The translations under genes were made by a program, and so were the position numbers. Shown here piece by piece: positions 44,629 to 52,479 of a stretch of DNA of 52,479 nt. Positions within the stretch are counted from its first letter, which is position 1. Every line of letters begins with the position of its first letter. The stretch is from Acidovorax sp. (GTDB lineage: Bacteria > Pseudomonadota > Gammaproteobacteria > Burkholderiales > Burkholderiaceae_C). The notes under the pieces are model-generated. The model had not been told where the DNA came from and did no database searches. It was given only the letters and a program-made list of their open reading frames with translations. The stretch lies in NCBI GenBank assembly GCA_024711405.1, contig JANJSZ010000143.1, forward strand, positions 1-52,479. The letters are read 5' to 3'.

Positions 44629-45489
44629 ATGAGCATCTATCTGCTGCAGGTCATTAACGGGGTCGGCATCGGGATGCTGTACTTCCTGCTGGCCGTAGGC
44701 TTGTCCATCGTTTTCGGCCTGCTGCGCTTCGTGAATTTTGCGCATGGCGCGTTTTACCTGCTGGGCGCGTACTTCTGTTACCAGATGATGCGCTGGGGTT
44801 TGAACTTCTGGCTGGCGTTGGTCGTCGTTCCTGTGGTGGTCGGCATCGTCGGCTGGCTCACCGAGAAGCTGTTGCTGCGCCATGTGTACGCCAAGCCGCA
44901 TGAGTTCCACATCCTGGTGACCGTGGGCCTGGCGCTGGTGGTCCAGGAACTGGTCATTCTGCAATGGGGGCCGCTGGGCGACACCGTTCCCGTGCCCGAT
45001 CTGCTGCAGGGCGTGGTGATGTGGGGCAGCTTTGTGTACCCCAAATACCGCCTGTTCGTGATTGGTTTCACTGCGGTGCTGGCGGTGGGGCTCTGGTATG
45101 TGCTGGAAGGCACACGCCTGGGCAGCGCGGTGCGTGCCGGCAGTGAGTCGACCGAAATGGTGTCCTTGCTCGGCATCAATGTCTTTCGCATCTTCAGCCT
45201 GGTGTTCGCACTGGGTGCGGCCACCGCCGCGCTCGCGGGCGTGCTGGCCGCGCCGATCCGTGGCGCCGAACCCTTCATGGGCGTCGAGGCGCTGGGTGTC
45301 GCCTTCGTCATCGTGGTTGTGGGCGGCATGGGCAGCTTTGGCGGCGCCCTGGCGGGTGGCTTGCTGATCGGCGTCGTGCAGAGCGTGATGAGCACCGTGT
45401 GGCCCGAGGGCGCGCGCCTGATGATCTACGTCGCCATGGCAGCCGTGCTGCTGCTGCGCCCGCATGGCCTTCTGGGCCGCAAAGGATGA
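44629..45489 (+). CDS. ABC transporter permease (LivH-like)
   Basis: YFLLAVGLSIVFGLLRFVNFAHGAFYLLGAYF; GGMGSFGGALAGGLLIGVVQS. Confidence 0.92.
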   Translation: MSIYLLQVINGVGIGMLYFLLAVGLSIVFGLLRFVNFAHGAFYLLGAYFCYQMMRWGLNFWLALVVVPVVVGIVGWLTEKLLLRHVYAKPHEFHILVTVGLALVVQELVILQWGPLGDTVPVPDLLQGVVMWGSFVYPKYRLFVIGFTAVLAVGLWYVLEGTRLGSAVRAGSESTEMVSLLGINVFRIFSLVFALGAATAALAGVLAAPIRGAEPFMGVEALGVAFVIVVVGGMGSFGGALAGGLLIGVVQSVMSTVWPEGARLMIYVAMAAVLLLRPHGLLGRKG

Positions 45490-46478
45490 ACACGATGCGC
45501 AAACATACCCACTTGCTGCTGGCCCTCGCCGTCGTTCTGGTCATGCCACTGACCATGCAGTCGGGTTCGCTGGCCAGCGAGGTGCTGATCTTCGGCCTCG
45601 CGGCCATGGGCTGCAATCTGCTGCTGGGCTACACCGGTTTGCTGTCATTCGGCCAGGGCATTTTCTTTGGCCTGGGCAGCTACACCATTGCCCTGACGCT
45701 CACGCGCTGGCCGCTGCCCATGCCGCTGGCGTTGGCCGCCGCCGTCGCGATGGGCGCGCTGGGCGCGGCGATCGTGGGCTGGGTCGCCATCCGGCAGCGC
45801 GGCACCTACTTCGTCATGCTGACCTTGGCGTTCGCGCAGATGTTCTACTTTCTGGCCTACTCGTTCCCTGGGCTCACGGGTGGCGACAACGGCCTGCTGG
45901 ACATTCCGCGTCCCTCGATCGCCGTGGCGGGCTTCACGCTGTGGCCGCTCGCGTCGCCCTGGCAGTACTACGGCTTTGTCGCCGCGGTGTTCCTGATGGC
46001 GTTCTGGCTGTTGCAGAAGGCTTCGGCCTCGATCTTCGGCCGCACCCTGCTGGCCGTGCGCGACAACGAGGAACGCGCCGGCGCCATTGGCTACAACCTG
46101 CGTTTGCTCAAGCTGCAGGCCTTCGTGATCTCTGGCGCCGTTACCGGTCTGGCGGGAGCGCTGCACGCCATGATGACCGGCATCGCGCCGCTGGCCAACG
46201 CCGAGTACCACACCAGCGAAATGATCCTGGTGATGACCGTGATCGGCGGCACCGGCAACCTGCTGGCCTCGCTGCTGGGCTCGGCGTTCTATCTGCTGAT
46301 GGGCGACTGGCTGTCCACACTGTGGCCGCGCTGGCTGCTGTTGCTGGGCGTGGTGCTGATGGTCGTCAGCCTGGGCATGCAGCGCGGCCTGTGGGGCCTG
46401 GGCGAGACGCTGTGGGCGCTGGTGCGGCGCAGGAACCCGGCGGCCGATGCCGCCAAGACCCAAGGAGACCCCGCATGA
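45486..46478 (+). CDS. ABC transporter permease (LivM-like)
   Basis: GLAAMGCNLLLGYTGLLSFGQGIFFGLGSYTIAL; ATGA overlap with upstream gene. Confidence 0.92.
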   Translation: MNTMRKHTHLLLALAVVLVMPLTMQSGSLASEVLIFGLAAMGCNLLLGYTGLLSFGQGIFFGLGSYTIALTLTRWPLPMPLALAAAVAMGALGAAIVGWVAIRQRGTYFVMLTLAFAQMFYFLAYSFPGLTGGDNGLLDIPRPSIAVAGFTLWPLASPWQYYGFVAAVFLMAFWLLQKASASIFGRTLLAVRDNEERAGAIGYNLRLLKLQAFVISGAVTGLAGALHAMMTGIAPLANAEYHTSEMILVMTVIGGTGNLLASLLGSAFYLLMGDWLSTLWPRWLLLLGVVLMVVSLGMQRGLWGLGETLWALVRRRNPAADAAKTQGDPA

Positions 46479-47245
46479 GCGCGCCCGTCCTGCTCGAAGC
46501 CGTTGGAGTGGAAAAACGCTACGACAAGTTCGCCGCCCTGGCCGGCGTGGACCTGAAGGTGCGCGCCAACACCGTGCATTCCGTGATCGGCCCGAACGGT
46601 GCGGGCAAAACCACCTTGTTCCACATGCTCACGGGCACCAAGAGCGTGAGCGGCGGCCGCATTCTGTTCGATGGCCACGACGTCACGCGCGAACCGGACC
46701 ACCGTCGCGTGCAGCGCGGCATGGCGCGCTCGTTCCAGGTCACCAGCCTGTTCCTCACGCTGCCGGTGCGCGAGAACCTGCGCCTGGCCGCGCAGGGCAC
46801 GGCGCCCGCCCACGCCCTCAATTGCTGGCATGCGCCGGTGGGCGCGCGCGCCCAGGCTGACGCGGTGGCCAGCGTGCTCGCGCGGCTCGGACTGGAGCGC
46901 CATGCCGAAACACCCGTGGGCAATCTCTCGCACGGGCAGCAGCGGCGGCTGGAGGTAGGCATGGCGCTGGCGGCCCGGCCCAAGGCGATTTTTCTCGACG
47001 AGCCGACCTCGGGCATGGGCATCGATGACCTGGACGACATGAAGCGCCTGATCCAGGGCCTCAAGGACGAGCACACCGTGGTGCTGATCGAACACAACAT
47101 GGGCATCGTGATGGACATTTCCGACACCGTGACCGTGATGCAGCTGGGTCGCGTGCTGGCCGAGGGCCTGCCGCATGACATCCGCAACGACGACCGGGTG
47201 CGCAGCGCCTACCTGGGCAACATGATCACCGGAGGCAAGGCATGA
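46475..47245 (+). CDS. ABC transporter ATP-binding protein (LivG-like)
   Basis: SVIGPNGAGKTTLFHMLTGTKSVSGGRILFDGHDVT; LSHGQQRRLEVGMALAARPKAIFLDEPTSGM; ATGA overlap. Confidence 0.93.
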   Translation: MSAPVLLEAVGVEKRYDKFAALAGVDLKVRANTVHSVIGPNGAGKTTLFHMLTGTKSVSGGRILFDGHDVTREPDHRRVQRGMARSFQVTSLFLTLPVRENLRLAAQGTAPAHALNCWHAPVGARAQADAVASVLARLGLERHAETPVGNLSHGQQRRLEVGMALAARPKAIFLDEPTSGMGIDDLDDMKRLIQGLKDEHTVVLIEHNMGIVMDISDTVTVMQLGRVLAEGLPHDIRNDDRVRSAYLGNMITGGKA

Positions 47246-47943
47246 TTCTCGGCATCGACCACCTGCATGCCCACTACGGCAAAAGCCATGTGCTGCAAGG
47301 CATCTCGCTGCACATCGGCGATGGCGAACTGGTCACCCTGCTGGGGCGCAATGGCGCGGGCAAGACAACCACGCTCAAGAGCATCTGCGGGGTGGTGCCG
47401 CCCACGCAAGGCCGCATCCGCTTCGCCGGCCAGGACCTGCAGGGCCTGGCGCCGCACACGATCGCCCAGCGCGGCGTGTGCCTGGTGCCAGAGCACCGCG
47501 GCGTCTTCAAGCTGCTCACCGTCGAAGAAAACCTGCTGCTGGGCCAACGCAAGCACTCACCCTGGCAACTGGAAGACATCTACCGCATCTTCCCGCGCCT
47601 GAAAGAGCGGCGCGGCAACGGCGGCGGCCAGCTCTCGGGTGGCGAGCAGCAGATGCTGGCCATTGGCCGCGCGCTCATGAACGCACCCAGGCTGCTGATG
47701 CTCGACGAGCCCGTGGAGGGCCTGGCACCCGTGATCGTCGAGGAAATCGTCGCCCAGCTCAAGACCATCAAGGCGGCGGGCGTGGCCATTTTGCTGGTCG
47801 AGCAGAACCTGGAGGTCTGCACCCAGCTGGCCGACCGGCACTACATCATCGAACAGGGTGCCATCGTGCACGCTGCGGACAACGCCGCCTTCCTGGCCGA
47901 CGACGCGGTCAAGGACCGCTACCTGGGCGTTGGCCTGGTCTGA
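47242..47943 (+). CDS. ABC transporter ATP-binding protein (LivF-like)
   Basis: TLLGRNGAGKTTTLKSICG; LSGGEQQMLAIGRALMNAPRLLMLDEPVEGLAP. Confidence 0.93.
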   Translation: MILGIDHLHAHYGKSHVLQGISLHIGDGELVTLLGRNGAGKTTTLKSICGVVPPTQGRIRFAGQDLQGLAPHTIAQRGVCLVPEHRGVFKLLTVEENLLLGQRKHSPWQLEDIYRIFPRLKERRGNGGGQLSGGEQQMLAIGRALMNAPRLLMLDEPVEGLAPVIVEEIVAQLKTIKAAGVAILLVEQNLEVCTQLADRHYIIEQGAIVHAADNAAFLADDAVKDRYLGVGLV

Positions 47944-47962
47944 AATTCTGTCGAGCACCACC

Positions 47963-49225
47963 ATGAACACCCTGACCTCTTTCCCTGCCGCCACGGACAC
48001 AAGAATCGACGGCGCACGCCTGTGGCAGTCGCTGATGGATCTGGCGAAAATCGGTGCCACGCCCAAGGGTGGCGTGTGCCGCCTGGCCCTGACCGCGCTC
48101 GATGGCCAGGGCCGCGACCTGTTCGTGCGATGGGCGCGCGAGGCCGGCTGCAGCATCCGCATCGATGCCATCGGCAACATCTTCGCGCGCCGCAGCGGCC
48201 GCGATGACAACCTGCCACCCGTCATGACCGGCAGCCACATCGACACCCAGCCCACGGGCGGCAAGTTCGACGGCAACTACGGCGTGCTGGCCGGCCTGGA
48301 GGTGGTGCGCAGCCTGAACGATGCCGGCATCCAGACGCAGGCGCCGATCGAAGTCGTGGTGTGGACCAACGAGGAGGGCTCGCGCTTCGTTCCCGTGATG
48401 ATGGGCTCGGGCGTGTTCGCTGGCGCCTTCACGCTGGAGCATGCGTTGGCGCAGCGCGATGCCCAGGGCGTCAGCGTCGGTGATGCGCTGGCGGCCATTG
48501 GCTATGCCGGGCAGCAAGGCCCCACGCCCGCCATCGGTGCCTATTTCGAAGCCCATATCGAGCAAGGCCCCGTGCTGGAAGCCAACGACCGCGTGATCGG
48601 CGTGGTGCAAGGCGCGCTGGGCCAGCGCTGGTACGACGTCGTGGTTCAGGGCATGGAGGCGCATGCGGGCCCCACGCCGATGGGACTGCGCCGCGACGCG
48701 TTGCTGGCCGCCAGCGAGCTCGTGGCCGAAGTCAACCGCATGGCACTGGAGCGCGCGCCGCATGCGCGCGGCACGGTGGGGGCGCTGGAGGTGTTCCCGA
48801 ACTCGCGCAACGTCATTCCGGGCAAGGTCCGCATGAGCGTGGACCTGCGCGCGGGCGACGACGCCGTGCTGCTGGAAATGGACGCCGACCTGCGCCGCAC
48901 CTGCGCGCGCATTGCCAGTGAACGCAAGCTGGGCATCGACGTGCAGCAGGTGGTGTATTTCCCGCCCCAGCCCTTCACGCCGGACCTGGTGGAGGGCATT
49001 CGCAGCGGCGCGCAGGCGCTGGGTTACAGCGCCATGGCCGTGGTCAGCGGTGCCGGCCACGACGCCGTCTACCTGGCACGGCTGGCGCCCACGGCCATGG
49101 TCTTCGTGCCATGCGCGGACGGCATCAGCCACAACGAGATCGAGGACGCCCAGCCCGACCACCTGGAGGCCGGCTGCAATGTGCTGCTGCAGGCCATGCT
49201 GCGCAGCGCCGGGGTGGTGGCATGA
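47963..49225 (+). CDS. Zn-dependent amidohydrolase (N-carbamoyl-L-amino-acid hydrolase / allantoate amidohydrolase family, M20)
   Basis: PPVMTGSHIDTQPTGGKFDGNYGVLAGLEVVRSLNDAG; EVVVWTNEEGSRFVPVMMGSGVFAGAF; EAHIEQGPVLE. Confidence 0.9.
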   Translation: MNTLTSFPAATDTRIDGARLWQSLMDLAKIGATPKGGVCRLALTALDGQGRDLFVRWAREAGCSIRIDAIGNIFARRSGRDDNLPPVMTGSHIDTQPTGGKFDGNYGVLAGLEVVRSLNDAGIQTQAPIEVVVWTNEEGSRFVPVMMGSGVFAGAFTLEHALAQRDAQGVSVGDALAAIGYAGQQGPTPAIGAYFEAHIEQGPVLEANDRVIGVVQGALGQRWYDVVVQGMEAHAGPTPMGLRRDALLAASELVAEVNRMALERAPHARGTVGALEVFPNSRNVIPGKVRMSVDLRAGDDAVLLEMDADLRRTCARIASERKLGIDVQQVVYFPPQPFTPDLVEGIRSGAQALGYSAMAVVSGAGHDAVYLARLAPTAMVFVPCADGISHNEIEDAQPDHLEAGCNVLLQAMLRSAGVVA

Positions 49226-50691
49226 AAATCCTGATCGCCCGGCTGAACCACGAGACCAACACCTTCTCGCCCGTCCCCACGCCGCTCGAATCGTTCGCGC
49301 CCACCTACGGCGACGCGGCCTACCGCGACAACAAGGGCATGCGCACCGCCATGGCGGCCTTCATCGACCTGGCCGAAGGCCTGGGTGCCACGCTGGTCAC
49401 GCCGGTATCGGCCACGGCCAACCCCAGCGGCAAGGTGCATGCCACGGCCTACGATGCGCTGACCGAACGCATCGTCAGCGCGGCGCCCGGCTGCGACGCC
49501 ATCCTGCTCGACCTGCACGGCGCCATGGTGGCCGAGAACAGCGCCGATGGCGAAGGCGACCTGCTGGCGCGCCTGCGCGCCGCCGCGCCCGGCGTACCCA
49601 TTGGCGTGGCGCTGGACCTGCACGGCAACATCACGCAAAGAATGGTCGACCATGCCGATGTGGTGGTCGGCTTCAAGACCTACCCCCATGTGGACATGTA
49701 TGAAACCGGCGCACATGCCGGACGGCTGCTGCTGGCCTTGCTGCAGGGCGGCCCGCGCCACTGCGTGCGCTGGCACCCCTTGCCGTTGATGGGCCACACG
49801 CTGCGCAGCACCACGCTGGAAGGCGCCATGCTGCGCGCAGTGGACGCCGCACGCGCCGCCGAGCACGCGGGCATGCCAGCGGTGACGGTGTTCGCAGGGT
49901 TCTCGCTGGCCGACATCGCAGCGCCCTGCATGAGCGTGGTGGTCACGGGCCACGCCAGCGATCCGCAGGCCGCACAGGCCGTGGCCGACCGCATCGCGCG
50001 CCAGATATGGGACGACCGGACCCAGTTCGTCTACGACAGCGAGCCGCTGCAGGACTCGCTGGCACGGGCGCAGACGCTGGCGCAGGGTGCCAGCCGCCCC
50101 GTGCTGCTGCTGGACCACAGCGACAACTGCATGTCTGGTGGCACCTGCGACGCCATGGACGTCCTCCAGGCCGCGCTGGCGCAGGGGCTGGACGGCATCG
50201 CCATGGGGCCGCTGTGCGATCCCCAGGCAGTGCAGGTGCTGGTGCAGGCGGGCGTGGGCGCTCATGTGGATCTGGCGCTGGGCAACAAGGTGCCGCTCAC
50301 CCAGCTGGGCATTGCCAAGCAACCACTGCAGGTCACGGGCCGCGTGCTGGCCATCAGCGATGGTGAATACACCGTCACCGGCCCGATCTATACCGGCCAG
50401 CGTTGCGGCATGGGGCGCACCGTGCTGCTGGACATCGGCCGCGCGCAGATCGTGGTCACCGAACGCCCGCATGAGCCCTGGGATCTGGGCGTATTCGGCT
50501 GCGTGGGGGTTGACCCGACGGCATTTCGCTTCGTGCTGCTGAAGTCGCGTATGTACTGCCGACCCGTTTTCGGACCGCTGGCCCAGGCGCTGGTCGAATG
50601 CGACAGCCCCAGTGGCGTGACGAGCTCGAACTACGCCTTGTTCCCTTTTTCCCAGGTCCAACGTCCGGTGTTTCCTTTGGATGCGCTCTGA
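49222..50691 (+). CDS. M81 family metallopeptidase (MlrC-like)
   Basis: MKILIARLNHETNTFSPVPTPLESF; DAILLDLHGAMVAENSADGEGDLL; LDHSDNCMSGGTCDAMDVL; ATGA overlap. Confidence 0.9.
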   Translation: MKILIARLNHETNTFSPVPTPLESFAPTYGDAAYRDNKGMRTAMAAFIDLAEGLGATLVTPVSATANPSGKVHATAYDALTERIVSAAPGCDAILLDLHGAMVAENSADGEGDLLARLRAAAPGVPIGVALDLHGNITQRMVDHADVVVGFKTYPHVDMYETGAHAGRLLLALLQGGPRHCVRWHPLPLMGHTLRSTTLEGAMLRAVDAARAAEHAGMPAVTVFAGFSLADIAAPCMSVVVTGHASDPQAAQAVADRIARQIWDDRTQFVYDSEPLQDSLARAQTLAQGASRPVLLLDHSDNCMSGGTCDAMDVLQAALAQGLDGIAMGPLCDPQAVQVLVQAGVGAHVDLALGNKVPLTQLGIAKQPLQVTGRVLAISDGEYTVTGPIYTGQRCGMGRTVLLDIGRAQIVVTERPHEPWDLGVFGCVGVDPTAFRFVLLKSRMYCRPVFGPLAQALVECDSPSGVTSSNYALFPFSQVQRPVFPLDAL

Positions 50692-50790
50692 GGGACGCGT
50701 GTGCCCGGTCTGCGCTACGCTCCTGAAAACGGAGCTATTGGTGCTTATTCACCTTGCATTTCAGGGCACGTTGTTCTGAACAGCAACCAT

Positions 50791-50808
50791 CCCCCGTAAA
50801 GCCGGGGG
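50791..50808 (+). terminator. Short GC stem-loop between M81 gene and maeB
   Basis: CCCCCG-TAAAGC-CGGGGG then GCTTCACTTTG. Confidence 0.4.
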
Positions 50809-50934
50809 CTTCACTTTGTCGCTGGGGCTTGCGCGGGACCCAGCCTACAATGCACCTCCCCTTACAAAGCTGACGGTCCGCCCCGAGCAGATCCACCGCG
50901 GACCCCGGCACTTTCTGAAAGCTGGAGACGCTTG

Positions 50935-52479
50935 ATGCCCGAGAACACCACGGCCGACAACCATCCTCTTCCCGACAAGCGTGCGCTCCTGCGCAAGGCC
51001 GCCCTCGAATACCACGAGTTTCCCAAGCCCGGCAAGATTGCGATTGCAGCCACCAAGCAGATGGTCAACCAGCATGACCTGGCGCTGGCCTACTCGCCCG
51101 GTGTCGCCGCGCCCTGCGAAGAAATCGTCAAGGACCCCAACGCCGCCTTCAAATACACCAGCCGCGGCAACCTGGTGGGCGTGGTGACCAACGGCACGGC
51201 CGTGCTGGGCCTGGGCGACATCGGCCCGCTGGCCGGCAAGCCCGTGATGGAAGGCAAGGGCGTGCTGTTCAAGAAGTTCTCTGGCATCGATGTGTACGAC
51301 ATCGAGATCAACGAGAAAGACCCCGAAAATCTGGTCGAGATCATCGCGGCGCTGGAGCCCACCTTTGGCGGCATCAACCTGGAAGACATCAAGGCCCCCG
51401 ACTGTTTCTACATCGAACGCAAGCTGCGCGAGCGCATGAAGATCCCGGTCTTCCATGACGACCAGCACGGCACGGCGATCACGGTGGGCGCCGCCATCCT
51501 CAACGGCCTGAAGGTGGCGGGCAAGGACCTGCAGAGCATCAAGCTCGTGACCTCGGGCGCGGGCGCCGCGGCACTGGCCTGCCTGGGCCTGCTGGTCAAG
51601 CTGGGCATTCCGCGCGAGAACATCTGGGTGACCGACATCGCCGGCGTGGTCTATGAAGGCCGCACCGAGCTGATGGACGAGGACAAGCGCTTTTTCGCGC
51701 AAAAGACCGATGCGCGCACGCTCGGCGAGATCATCACGGGCGCCGATGTGTTCCTGGGCCTGTCGGCCGGCGGCGTGCTCAAGAAGGATATGGTGGCCCG
51801 CATGGCACCGCGCCCCCTGATCTTCGCCCTGGCCAACCCCAACCCCGAGATCCAGCCCGAGGACGTGAAGGCCGTGCGCGACGACGCCATCATGGCCACG
51901 GGCCGCTCGGACTATCCGAACCAGGTCAACAACGTCCTGTGCTTCCCCTACATCTTCCGCGGTGCGCTCGATTGCGGCGCCACCACCATCACGATGGAGA
52001 TGGAAATCGCCGCCGTGCACGCCATCGCCGAGCTGGCCCAGGCCGAGCAGAGCGAAGTGGTGGCCGCGGCCTATGTGGGCGAGCCGCTGGCCTTCGGCCC
52101 CGAATACCTGATTCCCAAGCCGTTCGATCCGCGCCTGATGATGATGATCGCGCCGGCCGTGGCCCAGGCCGCCGTTGACAGCGGCGTGGCCCTGCGCCCC
52201 ATCGCGGACATGGACGCCTACCGCGACCATCTGCAGACCTTCGTGTACGCCTCGGGCACCACCATGAAGCCCATCTTCACCGCCGCCAAGGCCGCCACCA
52301 AAAAGCGCGTGGCCTACGCCGAGGGCGAGGAAGAGCGCGTGCTGCGCGCCGCGCAGATCGTGGTGGACGAAAGATCGCCCGCCCCACGCTGATCGGCCGC
52401 CCGGCCATCATTGCGCAGCGCATCGAGAAGTTCGGCCTGCGCCTGAAGGAGGGGCAGGACTCTGACGTGGTCAACGTCG
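50935..52479 (+). CDS. maeB: NADP-dependent malic enzyme with C-terminal phosphotransacetylase-like domain; 3' end outside window; apparent frameshift near 52370
   Basis: [93 protein letters not shown]; annotated ORF ends at 52392 but [28 protein letters not shown] continues in another frame. Confidence 0.9.

Noticed and set aside
47909-49162. 417-aa minus-strand ORF opposite the M20-type hydrolase
   Set aside because: Antisense shadow of a gene with conserved metal-binding motifs
50845-52230. 461-aa minus-strand ORF opposite maeB
   Set aside because: Antisense shadow; maeB is unambiguous
1-52479. CRISPR arrays, tRNA/rRNA genes, prophage or integrase modules
   Set aside because: No direct-repeat/spacer pattern, no tRNA-like cloverleaf noticed in the gaps, no integrase or phage structural genes. 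Only a reading by eye; tRNAscan-SE, CRISPRCasFinder and Infernal would be decisive

Overview
The window is a GC-rich chromosomal segment that looks like a Comamonadaceae (Acidovorax/Comamonas-type) genome. The lineage is inferred from gene content and from repeats I recognise, not from a search. Contents left to right: (i) tricarballylate catabolism (tcuA 3' part, tcuB) plus a Bug/TctC binding protein; NUDIX hydrolase; riboflavin synthase; LysR with a second Bug protein and gamma-glutamyltransferase. (ii) Phytase-like esterase and a 5'-nucleotidase lipoprotein. (iii) A long minus-strand block: exported FAD amine-oxidase-like protein, membrane-bound spermidine-synthase-like protein, a type III-like R-M module with a Schlafen/AlbA_2-HATPase gene between mod and res, UPF0149/SEC-C, DUF350, DUF4178 and SPFH-SHOCT. 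The R-M genes sit inside what otherwise reads as one polyamine/envelope cluster. (iv) A minus-strand LIV-type ABC transporter with acyl-CoA ligase and GntR regulator, next to an IS5-type transposase remnant and an orphan flagellar rod-like gene. (v) A pentaheme cytochrome c that appears to fuse a triheme dehydrogenase-type cytochrome to a TsdA-like diheme domain, convergent with a TtrS/TtrR-like two-component system. (vi) omega-aminotransferase, GntR, a second LIV-type ABC transporter, N-carbamoyl-amino-acid hydrolase-like and M81/MlrC-like genes. (vii) maeB malic enzyme, running off the window. Two genes (ttrS-like and maeB) carry apparent 1-nt homopolymer frameshifts. An AGCGCTT-core dispersed repeat occurs between genes and also inside several CDSs. 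No tRNA, rRNA or CRISPR array was seen. All family calls come from reading motifs; no search was run.
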